Shown: in pieces, positions 51,778-59,664 of the stretch
Layout of the letters: every line of letters begins with the position of its first letter
Numbering within the stretch: the first letter of the stretch is position 1
Assembly (NCBI GenBank): GCA_002695065.1
Contig: NZNW01000013.1
Coordinates: forward strand, 1-64,000
DNA length: 64,000 bases
Reading direction: 5' to 3'
Source: Salinicola sp.
GTDB taxonomy: Bacteria > Pseudomonadota > Gammaproteobacteria > Pseudomonadales > Halomonadaceae
Position numbers and translations under genes: made by a program
Notes under the pieces: model-generated
Databases searched by the model: none
Seen by the model: only the letters and a program-made list of their open reading frames with translations
What the model was told of the DNA's origin: nothing

Positions 51778-52146
51778 ATGAAAACCCGTATCCTTGCCGC
51801 CATCGCACTCGCCATCGCTCTGCCCGCTGCTGCTCAGGCCAACAGCGCCCAGGCCGAAGAGGCTTTTGCCAGCCAGCAGCAGGCGCTGAACGTACAGCAG
51901 ACTTCCGAATTTCAGGCGCTGCCAACTCAATACCGTATCGATCCGGTCAATGGTGGCCACAGCGATGCGGCCGATCAGGCTCTGACTTATGTCTCAGCCA
52001 GCACCATGCGCGCCACCAGCATCTCGGCTGGTGACAGCAGCCTGATTGGTGAAGGGCAGAGCGTGGCAGCTGCCCAGGCGTTGCAGAACGCTGGCCAGCC
52101 GTCCGGTCATGGCAATGTCGAAATGACTTTCGCCAGCATTGACTGA
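51778..52146 (+). CDS. Small secreted protein of unknown function
   Basis: A 122-residue protein with a clear signal peptide (hydrophobic core LAAIALAIALPAAAQA, cleavage before NSAQ). The mature part of about 100 residues is rich in Ala, Gln and Ser, has no cysteine and matches no family I recognise. A TTGGAGAACGAATC ribosome site precedes the ATG and a strong terminator lies 91 bp after the stop, so it is a single-gene unit. It sits between the acetyltransferase and the tRNA cluster. Confidence 0.82.
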   Translation: MKTRILAAIALAIALPAAAQANSAQAEEAFASQQQALNVQQTSEFQALPTQYRIDPVNGGHSDAADQALTYVSASTMRATSISAGDSSLIGEGQSVAAAQALQNAGQPSGHGNVEMTFASID

Positions 52147-52236
52147 GCTGGAAGCAAGATCGCAGTTATAGAATCTTCTGCCTTGCGCCTCGAGAGTCTG
52201 GGGCGCTTTTGAGAGACCTCCAGTCGTCTCCAACTT

Positions 52237-52267
52237 CCCCGGCCACTCCCCCTGGCCGGGGTTTTTT
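52237..52267 (+). terminator. Rho-independent terminator after the small secreted protein
   Basis: Stem CCCCGGCCA / TGGCCGGGG (9 bp) with a 7-nt loop, followed by six T. Confidence 0.92.
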
Positions 52268-52798
52268 ATGCGCCGCCGATCTATTGTCAATGAGTCATCG
52301 AGCTGTTTCGCGGCAGGTCCAATAGAGGGAACTGGGTTTCGATGGCCTGCGGGCGAAGGGCGAGCTACGGATCGGGACCTTGAGGCCGGTGCGACGCTTT
52401 CAGGCGTACGCCCGGGGAGTTCGGGCATCGAGCTCAAGTCATTGGGGGCGGTTGCCGATAGAAGAGGCACCAGACGGTCTGGGGCGAGGGTTCAGCGCCG
52501 GTAGCCGGGCGGATTTCGACGTCGATCGGGATCCGCTATCGCTTTGTGTCGCTTCCCTGCGACGACTTCGACCCGGTACATGTGGGGTTTCTCACCTTGT
52601 GCCACCGGGTCGCTTTTTCTCCGACACTCTATCCTGTCACGCCGACCAGAAAGCGTTCGGCAGGCTCGTTGTCGTGATAGTGGTTCCGGCAGCCCACTGT
52701 GTCGCCTGGAGTGGCGACCCGGGGCGTCGTTCTGCAAAGTCGCAGCATGGCGAGCGGAGAGGAACGGCTACCTGCCATTGATAGAGTCTCGGAGATGA
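52268..52798. other. 530-bp region without a recognisable gene
   Basis: Lies between the terminator of the secreted-protein gene and the tRNA-Leu 3' end. Open frames here have arginine/serine-rich compositions typical of non-coding GC-rich DNA. The only clear structure is the hairpin with T-run at 52569-52617, whose transcript origin is not explained by any gene. A short RNA is possible but no promoter is convincing. Confidence 0.5.
52569..52617 (+). terminator. Orphan hairpin with T-run
   Basis: Nine-bp stem CGACCCGGT (52569-52577) / ACCGGGTCG (52604-52612), 26-nt loop, followed by CTTTTTC. It reads as a plus-strand terminator, but no annotated plus-strand gene ends nearby since the previous unit already terminates at 52267. 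Confidence 0.6.
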
Positions 52799-52885
52799 TG
52801 GTGCCCGGAGCCGGGCTCGAACCGGCACGGTGTCGCCACCGAGGGATTTTAAGTCCCTTGCGTCTACCAATTTCGCCATCCGGGC
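52799..52885 (-). tRNA. tRNA-Leu (anticodon UAA)
   Basis: 87-nt tRNA with acceptor GCCCGGA / TCCGGGC, encoded CCA, long variable arm (CTCGGTGGCGACACCGT) as expected for a class II tRNA, and anticodon loop CTTAAAA. It is the last of three tRNAs transcribed together from the promoter at 53326-53353, the position of leuZ in E. coli. Confidence 0.95.
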
Positions 52886-52984
52886 CGGACGCATTCGGTC
52901 AGTTTTCCGGGGGGCCTGTTCGCAGGACAGGGCGCCGGTGACCAGGAGAGCGACGAATCATGAAGACTCGACGCCGAGAAGAAG

Positions 52985-53058
52985 TGGAGGCTGGAGTCGG
53001 AATCGAACCGGCGTACACGGAGTTGCAGTCCGCTGCATAACCACTCTGCCATCCAGCC
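52985..53058 (-). tRNA. tRNA-Cys (anticodon GCA)
   Basis: 74-nt tRNA with acceptor GGCTGGA / TCCAGCC, encoded CCA and anticodon loop CTGCAAC. The position equals E. coli cysT between glyW and leuZ. Confidence 0.95.
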
Positions 53059-53138
53059 TTTCATCGATTCACTGCAGATATGTCTCCCGAACTGTCATTA
53101 CCATGACAATTCGCGTCGAATCGGCAGGATCGAGATTC

Positions 53139-53210
53139 GTGTCTGGAGCGGGAAAGGAGATCGATGGGGCGGCCATCCGTCGGGCTGGCGTTCCAGCTCC
53201 CGACCCTCGC
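53139..53210. repeat. Decayed partial copy of the tRNA-Gly gene
   Basis: Positions 53139-53161 repeat exactly the 23 bp at 53231-53253, which hold the tRNA-Gly 3' end, its CCA and flank. Then 35 bp of unrelated sequence intervene and 53197-53210 repeats CTCCCGACCCTCGC from the T/anticodon-arm side (53259-53272). The remaining 5' part is lost. This is a broken second tRNA-Gly gene. Confidence 0.75.
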
Positions 53211-53235
53211 TTACCGTTTCCTTGCACTGTGTGTC

Positions 53236-53310
53236 TGGAGCGGGAAAGGAGATTCGAACTCCCGACCCTCGCCTTGGCAAGGCGATGCTCTACCACTGAG
53301 CTATTCCCGC
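53236..53310 (-). tRNA. tRNA-Gly (anticodon GCC)
   Basis: 75-nt tRNA with acceptor GCGGGAA / TTCCCGC, encoded CCA and anticodon loop TTGCCAA. First gene of the tRNA-Gly, -Cys, -Leu transcript, directly behind a consensus promoter and downstream of pgsA as in E. coli (glyW). Confidence 0.96.
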
Positions 53311-53325
53311 TGAACACGCCGTCGC

Positions 53326-53353
53326 ATTATAAGGATAAGTGCGTACCTGTCAA
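53326..53353 (-). promoter_or_regulatory. Consensus sigma-70 promoter of the tRNA cluster
   Basis: On the minus strand, TTGACA (53353-53348) and TATAAT (53331-53326), both perfect, separated by 16 bp, with the GC-rich discriminator GCGACGGCG typical of stringently controlled tRNA promoters. It lies between pgsA and tRNA-Gly. Confidence 0.9.
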
Positions 53354-53373
53354 ACGCTTATGCCACTTTTCGC

Positions 53374-53922
53374 TCACAGCGAGCGGGTGAGTTCCGGCCA
53401 GGCCGCCCTGAGATACTGGATCATCGACCACAGTGTCAGACAGGCCGCTGCATAGAGTAGCACGATGCCGATGTTGGCAATCGGGGAGAGCGGCGGAAAG
53501 CCCAGGAGCAGCAGTAGGGAGACCATCTGCAAGGTGGTCTTCGACTTGCCGATCCAGGAGACCGCGACTTGCTTTCGCTGCCCGATTTCCGCCATCCATT
53601 CGCGCAGCGCGGAGATCACGATCTCGCGGCCGATGATGACCAGCGCCGGCAGCGTCAGCCAGAACGCCTCGTAACGTTCGACCAGTAGCGCCAGCGCGAC
53701 GGCGACCATGACCTTGTCCGCGACGGGATCCAGAAACGCGCCGAATGGCGTGCTCTGGTCCCAGCGCCTGGCCAGGTAGCCGTCCAGCCAGTCGGTGACG
53801 GCCGCCAGCCCGAACAGGGCGGCCGTCACCAACAGGCTCCAGGCGTAGGGCAAGTAGAACAGCACCACCAGGAGCGGGATGAACACGATTCTTGCCAGGG
53901 TGAGCATATTGGGAATGTTCAT
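53374..53922 (-). CDS. pgsA: CDP-diacylglycerol-glycerol-3-phosphate 3-phosphatidyltransferase
   Basis: A 182-residue inner-membrane enzyme making phosphatidylglycerophosphate, the committed step to phosphatidylglycerol and cardiolipin. It begins [12 protein letters not shown], the PgsA start, and has the CDP-alcohol motif [11 protein letters not shown] followed by [10 protein letters not shown]. It is 61 bp downstream of uvrC and just upstream of the tRNA-Gly promoter, the same order as in E. coli. Confidence 0.96.
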   Translation of the reverse strand: MNIPNMLTLARIVFIPLLVVLFYLPYAWSLLVTAALFGLAAVTDWLDGYLARRWDQSTPFGAFLDPVADKVMVAVALALLVERYEAFWLTLPALVIIGREIVISALREWMAEIGQRKQVAVSWIGKSKTTLQMVSLLLLLGFPPLSPIANIGIVLLYAAACLTLWSMIQYLRAAWPELTRSL

Positions 53923-53983
53923 CGTGCCGCTAGCGTCCTTACTGGGAGATGAGAGTCGGGCATTTTACGCCTGCTGCGTGCGC

Positions 53984-55825
53984 TCATCCATGGAGCGCCT
54001 GATGTATGGTAGCCGCCATCTGTTCGTTGATCCCCGGAACGCGGGAAAGATCGTCCCGGGTTGCCTTGCGCACGCCCTGCAGGCCGCCGAAGAAGCGTAA
54101 CAGCTCCCGGCGACGTTTCGGTCCGATCCCGGGAATATCTTGCAGCGAAGAGGTGCGGCGCTGCTTGTCGCGACGCTGGCGGTGACCGGTGATGGCGAAG
54201 CGGTGGGCCTCGTCGCGTATATGCTGGATCAGGTGCAGCGCCGGTGAGCTGGTGTCCAGATTGAGGGTGCGGTCCACCGTTTCGATGAACAGGGTCTCCA
54301 GGCCAGCCTTTCGGGTAGTCCCCTTGGCGACGCCGATCAGGGCGACATCGACGACTTCCAGTTCGACCAGAACCTCCCGGGCCATGTTCAACTGGCCCTT
54401 GCCTCCATCGACGATCAGGATGTCCGGCAGCTTGCCTTCGCCTTTCTGCAGGCGCTTGAAGCGTCGGGTCAGGGCCTGGCGCATCGCCGCGTAGTCGTCA
54501 CCCGCTGCCACCCCCTCGATATTGAAGCGACGGTAGTCGGATTTGGCCGGGCCATTCTGATCGAATACGACGCAGGAGGCCACGGTCGCCTCGCCGTGGC
54601 TGTGGCTGATATCGAAGCACTCGAGCCTGGCGGGTGAGATCGGCATGTCCAGAGCCTGGCGCAGCGACTCGAAACGCTTGCCCAACTGGCTGCGGTTGGC
54701 GAGTTGGGTCGCCAGGTGCTGCTCGGCATTGGTGATGGCCAGTCGGCGCCACTGGGCGCGGTGACCCCGCACCTGAGACGCGACGCGAATGCGTCGGCCG
54801 GCATGTTCGCTCAATGCCGATTGCAGCAACTCGCTATCCGTCAGCGGGTGCGAGGCGATGATTTCGAGCGGGATCTCCTTGGACTGACCGAGGTAGAACT
54901 GGCTGACGAACTCGCTGAGCAGCTCCTCGGCGCCAAGATCCAGGCCGTTGTCGGGTTGATGATGGCGCGCACCCATCATGCGGCCCTGGCGAATCGACAG
55001 TACGCTGATGCAGAGTCCGCCGGGCTGCTCGGCCAGGGCAAAGATGTCGGCATCGCCATCGGCGTTGTCGACGAACTGCTTCTCCTGCAATCGCCTCAAT
55101 TGCTGGATCTGGTCGCGCAAGCGGGCCGCTTCCTCGAAGTCGAGCGCATCGCTGGCGCGCTCCATGCTGGCGGTGAGCTGCTGGGTCACCTGCTCGCTGC
55201 GCCCCTCGAGGCACATCACGGCGTGCTCGATGTCCTGGCGGTAGTCGGCTTCACTGATGTAGTCGACACAGGGCGCGCTGCAGCGTTTGATCTGGTACTG
55301 CAGGCAGGGCCGGTGCCGATGCGCGAACACGCTGTCTTCACAGTTGCGGATGCGAAATATCTTCTGCATCAGCGAAAGGCTCTCCCGAACCGCGGTCGAG
55401 CTCGGGTAGGGGCCGAGGTAGCGGCCGTCGCGCCGCTTCTGGCGAACGCGCTTGAACTCGAGGGCGGGGTAGGGATGTCGATCGGTGACGAAGACGTAGG
55501 GGTAGGACTTGTCGTCGCGCAGCAGGATGTTGTAGGGCGGCCGCAGCTCCTTGATCAAGGTCTGCTCCAGCAGCAGGGCCTCGGTCTCGCTGCGTGTGAC
55601 CGTGATCTGGATGTCCTGGATGCGCGCCACCAGCGCCTGGGTCTTGGCGTTCAAGGCGCCTCTGAAGTAGCTGGCAAGTCGCGGTTTCAGACGTTTGGCC
55701 TTGCCGACGTAAAGGACGTTGGCCTGCTCGTCGAGCATGCGATAGACGCCGGGCGATTCTGAGACCGACTTCAGGAAGTGCTTGGCATCGAAGCGCAATG
55801 GGGTATCGATCGAGGATTCACTCAT
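53984..55825 (-). CDS. uvrC: Excinuclease ABC subunit C
   Basis: A 613-residue nucleotide excision repair nuclease. The N-terminal GIY-YIG domain shows PGVYRMLDEQANVLYVGKAK, then the cysteine-containing linker (CLQYQIKRCSAPC), the UVR motif (ERASDALDFEEAARLRDQI), the RNase H-like second nuclease (LECFDISHSHGE, IVDGGKGQLN) and a C-terminal double helix-hairpin-helix (LQDIPGIGPKRRRELLRFFG). All parts are present. It follows gacA by 69 bp on the same strand, as uvrY-uvrC in E. coli. Confidence 0.97.
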   Translation of the reverse strand: MSESSIDTPLRFDAKHFLKSVSESPGVYRMLDEQANVLYVGKAKRLKPRLASYFRGALNAKTQALVARIQDIQITVTRSETEALLLEQTLIKELRPPYNILLRDDKSYPYVFVTDRHPYPALEFKRVRQKRRDGRYLGPYPSSTAVRESLSLMQKIFRIRNCEDSVFAHRHRPCLQYQIKRCSAPCVDYISEADYRQDIEHAVMCLEGRSEQVTQQLTASMERASDALDFEEAARLRDQIQQLRRLQEKQFVDNADGDADIFALAEQPGGLCISVLSIRQGRMMGARHHQPDNGLDLGAEELLSEFVSQFYLGQSKEIPLEIIASHPLTDSELLQSALSEHAGRRIRVASQVRGHRAQWRRLAITNAEQHLATQLANRSQLGKRFESLRQALDMPISPARLECFDISHSHGEATVASCVVFDQNGPAKSDYRRFNIEGVAAGDDYAAMRQALTRRFKRLQKGEGKLPDILIVDGGKGQLNMAREVLVELEVVDVALIGVAKGTTRKAGLETLFIETVDRTLNLDTSSPALHLIQHIRDEAHRFAITGHRQRRDKQRRTSSLQDIPGIGPKRRRELLRFFGGLQGVRKATRDDLSRVPGINEQMAATIHQALHG

Positions 55826-55894
55826 GCCCCGAGTATATCAAAGTCCCGTACGAGCACGGTGGGCTCCCTGCATTTCCATTGCGTTCGACTGTCG

Positions 55895-56542
55895 TCACGA
55901 TCGGGGCTCGAATTCGTCCAGCAGCCCGTGCCGCAGGCCAAGATGGGTCAGCTCCACGTCGGACTGCACTTTCAGCTTGTCGAAGATTCGGTAGCGGTAG
56001 GTATTCACGGTCTTGGGGCTCAGGCAGAGCTGCTCGGAGATGCGACTGACCTTGTGACAGTGAATGATCATCGTCGCGATCTGCAGCTCGCGATGCGAAA
56101 GCTGGTCGAACGGACTCTGGCGACCCTCGCTGCGGGCCAACACCACGCGTTGGGCGATGTCCGGGCTGATGAAGCGCTCGCCTTCCGCGACCCGACGCAC
56201 GGCCTCGATCATCAGATCCAGTTCAGTGCCCTTGCTGATGAAGCCGGTCACGCCGGAATCGATCAGACGCTGTGCCGTGCTCTCCTCGACCTGTCCCGTC
56301 AGCACGATGATCCGCGTATCGGGCTGAGTCTTGAGGAGTTTCAGAATGGTTTCCAGACCGCCGATTCCCGGCATGCGTATGTCGATCATCGCAATATCCG
56401 GCAGGTGTTCCCGGCAGCTCTGTAACGCACTCTCTCCACTGTCGGCTTCGGCGACGACCTCGATATCGGGTTCGCTGTCCAAGACGCGCGCGATACTCGT
56501 GCGCACCAAGTGATGATCGTCGGCTACTAATACCCTGATCAA
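55895..56542 (-). CDS. gacA: Two-component response regulator GacA/UvrY
   Basis: A 215-residue regulator. The receiver domain has acidic DDHH at 8-11, phospho-acceptor Asp in IDIRMPG (about 54), and Lys in SKGTE; the C-terminal LuxR-type helix-turn-helix reads LSHRELQIATMIIHCHKVSRISEQLCLSPKTVNTYRYRI. With the BarA/GacS kinase it activates small RNAs that titrate CsrA/RsmA. The start is TTG at 56542 with GGAG 4 nt upstream; no ATG fits, and Pseudomonas gacA likewise uses TTG. The upstream region carries repeats (56685-56750). Confidence 0.93.
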   Translation of the reverse strand: MIRVLVADDHHLVRTSIARVLDSEPDIEVVAEADSGESALQSCREHLPDIAMIDIRMPGIGGLETILKLLKTQPDTRIIVLTGQVEESTAQRLIDSGVTGFISKGTELDLMIEAVRRVAEGERFISPDIAQRVVLARSEGRQSPFDQLSHRELQIATMIIHCHKVSRISEQLCLSPKTVNTYRYRIFDKLKVQSDVELTHLGLRHGLLDEFEPRS

Positions 56543-56881
56543 GATGACTCCTGGATTCCCGCTGCCCCTGAAGACCCTGCCGTTGGTTGCCGTACCAGCA
56601 ACCGGCGGGCCTTGTTTATGATTGGTCGTGCGCTGTCGTTCAGCGATCCGGCGAAAGCTCGCGCATCGCCAACAGCGTCATCATTGGAACTTGCAAGTTT
56701 AAGTATGGAAGTTCCATCTCCGCTCTGTTAATTCATCTCCGTTCTGTTAAGTAGTGTGACACGTTCTCGGACCAAATACTCCATGTTTGGCGGGGAATTT
56801 GCGACCCGCAAAGCGCGGCGATGCGAGGCTTCGAGGTCGATGGTCGTGACCTCGATGTCGGCGAGTCCGGGCAAGCGGGGC
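56543..56881. other. Upstream region of gacA with stacked repeats
   Basis: About 340 bp between gacA (minus) and the tRNA-Ala promoter (plus), with no gene. It holds a 12-bp palindrome AACTTGCAAGTT (56688-56699), an inverted pair TGGAACTT (56685) / AAGTTCCA (56709), and a 17-bp direct repeat, CATCTCCGCTCTGTTAA (56715-56731) and its one-mismatch copy (56734-56750), spaced 19 bp. The AT-rich stretch with helical-phase repeats looks like regulator binding sites for gacA. Confidence 0.55.
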
Positions 56882-56910
56882 TTGACCTGGGGGAAGGGGG
56901 CTTTTATAGT
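56882..56910 (+). promoter_or_regulatory. Promoter of tRNA-Ala
   Basis: TTGACC (56882-56887), 17-bp spacer, TATAGT (56905-56910), then GC-rich discriminator GCGTCGCG. The tRNA begins 32 bp past the -10 hexamer. Confidence 0.8.
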
Positions 56911-56941
56911 GCGTCGCGTCCATCAGGGCAGCGCGTTTTTT

Positions 56942-57017
56942 GGGGCCTTAGCTCAGCTGGGAGAGCGCAACACTGGCAGTGTTGAGGTCAGCGGTTCGAT
57001 CCCGCTAGGCTCCACCA
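56942..57017 (+). tRNA. tRNA-Ala (anticodon GGC)
   Basis: 76-nt tRNA with acceptor GGGGCCT / AGGCTCC, including the G3:U70 pair that marks alanine tRNAs, anticodon loop CTGGCAG, T arm GCGGTTCGATCCCGC and encoded CCA. It is followed by a terminator. Confidence 0.96.
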
Positions 57018-57030
57018 GATCTTCATGAAC

Positions 57031-57065
57031 AAGCCGTTTGTCACGCTCCGTGCAAGCGGCTTTTT
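57031..57065 (+). terminator. Terminator after tRNA-Ala
   Basis: Outer stem AAGCCG (57031-57036) / CGGCTT (57057-57062), continuing through TTTG/CAAG and CAC/GTG, with a T-run at 57061-57065. Confidence 0.85.
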
Positions 57066-57297
57066 CATGCCTGAAATTCCAGCAGCCTCGCCCGGTTTCC
57101 GGGCAGCCGCCCGCCTTCACCGACCATCGGGTTGCGACCGCCGTCGTCGCCATTCGGTGAACGGGTTCGGGAATGAATTGGCCCGCTTGAAGATGGATCT
57201 TCACCCATTCGATCCGCCGTGCCTCTCGCACAATAGGAGCGGTCGCAGCGCAGTGCCGGCGACCGTTTCCCATTGGCCTTGGGGTTCCGAGGGGCGT

Positions 57298-57654
57298 ATG
57301 CCAGAGTTCATTTTCGACGTCGTCATCAGGCCGGCAGTGCCGCCGCGGCAGCGCTGGGAGGCACTGGTGCCTGCCTTGCCCGGTCTGGTGGCGGAGGCGT
57401 CTTCCGACATGGAAGCCTTCGAAGGACTCCAGACATTGATCGTTCCTTTTCTGGCCGAGCGGCTCGCGCGGGGCGAGGGCGTACCAAGGCAGTCCCGAGC
57501 CGGCCACTACATGGATCGCTACGGCCTGGTCTTCTGGCAGTTCCTGCGGGTCAGGCTTGGTCCCCGGCGGGCCGACCAACGGGTAGTCGAACCCATCTTC
57601 CCCGACATCGACGACTTGTTGACGGATCTCGAGGGAGGGGGCCGCGAGGAGTAG
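57298..57654 (+). CDS. Small HicB-like protein without a HicA partner
   Basis: A 118-residue protein. Residues 1-70 (MPEFIFDVVIRPAVP, WEALVPALPGLVAEASSD, MEAFEGLQTLIVPFLAERLA) follow the HicB antitoxin-like alpha/beta pattern of strand, VPxLPG turn, EA helix. The C-terminal half (MDRYGLVFWQFLRVRLGPRR and an acidic tail) is not recognised and shows no obvious DNA-binding motif. No HicA-like toxin is adjacent on either side. ATG 57298 is chosen because the upstream frame runs back through the tRNA-Ala terminator. Function unknown; it may be a free-standing member of the fold. Confidence 0.6.
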   Translation: MPEFIFDVVIRPAVPPRQRWEALVPALPGLVAEASSDMEAFEGLQTLIVPFLAERLARGEGVPRQSRAGHYMDRYGLVFWQFLRVRLGPRRADQRVVEPIFPDIDDLLTDLEGGGREE

Positions 57655-57737
57655 TCATGTCTCCGGGCGCGAACCACGCCTCCGGATGACGCGGGAGAGG
57701 TGGCGGCGCCCCCGGCCGCGACGCCCGTCTGGCGGCG

Positions 57738-57767
57738 TTGACAGTGATCGGCGCTCCACGGCACTAT
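57738..57767 (+). promoter_or_regulatory. Promoter of the trp leader-trpGDC transcript
   Basis: TTGACA (57738-57743) with CACTAT (57762-57767) 18 bp later (or ACTATA at 19 bp), close before the leader peptide. No E. coli-like TrpR operator is evident. Confidence 0.6.
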
Positions 57768-57774
57768 ACCGCTC

Positions 57775-57825
57775 ATGAACATGATTCCGACGCTCAGACC
57801 GAACCAGTGGTGGTGGCGCCTTTGA
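57775..57825 (+). CDS. trpL: trp operon leader peptide
   Basis: A 16-residue frame MNMIPTLRPNQWWWRL with three consecutive tryptophan codons just before the end. It lies immediately upstream of a terminator hairpin and of trpG, the exact layout of a transcription attenuator that reads charged tRNA-Trp levels. Stalling at the Trp codons would favour the antiterminator. Confidence 0.88.
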   Translation: MNMIPTLRPNQWWWRL

Positions 57826-57828
57826 TCC

Positions 57829-57882
57829 AAGGGCGGCATGCCGACGTCTGTAGAAAATGCCGTCCCTCGGGGCGGCATTTTT
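57829..57882 (+). promoter_or_regulatory. trp attenuator (antiterminator and terminator)
   Basis: The terminator pairs AAATGCCG-T-CCC (from 57855) with GGGGCGGCATTT (to 57880), followed by a T-run. An earlier GGGCGGCAT (57831-57839) can pair instead with the ATGCCGTCCC arm, giving the antiterminator. The first arm also lies close enough to the Trp codons for a pause hairpin. Confidence 0.82.
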
Positions 57883-58000
57883 CGTTTGTCTGCTGCGCTT
57901 CGTGGGGTTTGGCATAGGTGGAATGATCGACTTGGGTAATCACCTGGGTAAGCAATCACGGCCTTTACTCGATCTAGTATGAATATCAGGAGCTTGCACC

Positions 58001-58588
58001 ATGTCAGTCCTCATGATCGACAATTACGACAGCTTTACCTTCAACATCGTCCAGTACCTGGGGGAGTTGGGGGCGGATGTGGTGACCGTGCGCAACGACG
58101 AGACGGACATCGCCGGTCTCGAGCAGCACGAACCGACCCATCTGGTGGTGTCGCCTGGCCCGTGCACGCCCAATGAAGCCGGGATAGCGATGGAGGCGAT
58201 CCGCCACTTTGCCGGCAGGATTCCGATACTGGGGGTCTGTCTGGGGCACCAGGCCATCGGCCAGGTCTACGGGGGCGATGTGGTGCGTGCGCCGCAGGTG
58301 ATGCATGGCAAGACGTCCCGCATTCGTCACCGCGGCGAAGGCGTTTTCGCCGGCCTCGAGGACCCCCTCGAGGTGACCCGTTATCATTCGCTGGTGGTGG
58401 ATGCCGGGACCTTGCCCGACTGCCTCGAAGTCACGGCCTGGGTCGGCGACGACGATCCGACGCCGGGACTGATCATGGGCCTGAAACACAAGACGCTGGA
58501 TATCGAAGGGGTACAGTTTCACCCTGAATCGATTCTGTCTCGCCAAGGTCACGAGCTGCTGGCGAATTTCCTCAAACGGCGCGGCTAA
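58001..58588 (+). CDS. trpG: Anthranilate synthase glutamine amidotransferase subunit
   Basis: A 195-residue class I amidotransferase. It opens [20 protein letters not shown], with catalytic Cys80 in LGVCLGHQ and His174/Glu176 in VQFHPES. It supplies ammonia to TrpE for anthranilate and may also serve PabB. It follows the leader-attenuator region, and GGAGCTTGCACC precedes the ATG. trpE is not in this window. Confidence 0.96.
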   Translation: MSVLMIDNYDSFTFNIVQYLGELGADVVTVRNDETDIAGLEQHEPTHLVVSPGPCTPNEAGIAMEAIRHFAGRIPILGVCLGHQAIGQVYGGDVVRAPQVMHGKTSRIRHRGEGVFAGLEDPLEVTRYHSLVVDAGTLPDCLEVTAWVGDDDPTPGLIMGLKHKTLDIEGVQFHPESILSRQGHELLANFLKRRG

Positions 58589-58610
58589 CTGGAACAGGCG
58601 AGGAGCCAAC

Positions 58611-59630
58611 ATGCAAATGCGGGATGCCATTGGCGCGGTCATGCGTCGCCAGGACCTCAGCTACGAGGATACTCACGCCGTCATGCAGGCGATCATGACG
58701 GGGGAGGCCACCGAAGCGCAGATCGGCGGTTTCCTGATCGGGCTGGCCATGAAAGGCGAGACCGCCGACGAGATCACGGCGGCAGCGCAGGTCATGCGCG
58801 AGCTGATGCAGCCGGTATCGATCGACTGCGACAACGTCGTCGATATCGTCGGCACCGGCGGCGACGGCGCCAACCTTTTCAACGTCTCCACCGCATCGAG
58901 TTTCGTCGTCGCGGCTGCCGGCGGCCATGTCGCCAAGCACGGCAACCGCGGCGTCTCGTCCTCAGCCGGCAGTGCGGATCTGTTCGACGTCGCGGGTATC
59001 TATCTCGATCTCGACGCCGCGACCATCGCGCGCTGTATCGAGCAGGTCGGCGTCGGCTTCATGTTCGCGCCGCGTCACCATCAGGCGATGCGTCACGCCA
59101 TCGGCCCGCGCAGAGAGATGGGGGTGCGCACGGTCTTCAATATCCTCGGGCCGTTGACCAATCCGGCGGGCGCCCCCAACCAGCTGCTGGGTGTCTATGC
59201 GCCCCATCTCGTGCCGCTGGTGGCGGAATCGCTGCGCAAGCTGGGTAGCCGGCACGTGCTGGTCGTGCATGCCGAGGACGGTCTGGACGAAATCTCGGTG
59301 GCGGCGCCGACGCGGGTGGCCGAACTCCGCGATGGCGAGATCCACGACTACACGATCACCCCCGAGTCGCTGGGCATCGAGCGTCAATCGCTCGAACCGC
59401 TGAAGGTCGTTACCGCCGAGGACAGCCTCAAGCTGGTCAAGGAGGCGCTGGTGGGCAAGGGCGTGGCCGGCGATATCGTCGCGCTCAACGCGGGGGCGGC
59501 GCTGTTTGCCGCCGGTATCGCCGATTCGCTGAAAGAGGGCGTGTTGATGGCCCAGGACGCCCAGGCTTCCAAACTTCCGCTGGAAAAGCTCAAGGAGCTT
59601 TCCGATTTCACGCGTATCTTCGCCGAGTGA
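58611..59630 (+). CDS. trpD: Anthranilate phosphoribosyltransferase
   Basis: A 339-residue enzyme joining anthranilate to PRPP. The glycine-rich [24 protein letters not shown] loop, [16 protein letters not shown], the [17 protein letters not shown] segment and [21 protein letters not shown] are all present. It is 22 bp after trpG with GGCGAGGAGCC as ribosome site. Confidence 0.97.
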   Translation: MQMRDAIGAVMRRQDLSYEDTHAVMQAIMTGEATEAQIGGFLIGLAMKGETADEITAAAQVMRELMQPVSIDCDNVVDIVGTGGDGANLFNVSTASSFVVAAAGGHVAKHGNRGVSSSAGSADLFDVAGIYLDLDAATIARCIEQVGVGFMFAPRHHQAMRHAIGPRREMGVRTVFNILGPLTNPAGAPNQLLGVYAPHLVPLVAESLRKLGSRHVLVVHAEDGLDEISVAAPTRVAELRDGEIHDYTITPESLGIERQSLEPLKVVTAEDSLKLVKEALVGKGVAGDIVALNAGAALFAAGIADSLKEGVLMAQDAQASKLPLEKLKELSDFTRIFAE

Positions 59631-59664
59631 GTTCTCGCCGAACAAGCCCAACAGGAACCGCTAC

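Noticed and set aside
52268..52617. CsrB/RsmZ-type regulatory RNA under GacA control
   Set aside because: The region lacks the repeated GGA-loop hairpins typical of these RNAs and no GacA-type upstream site was found.
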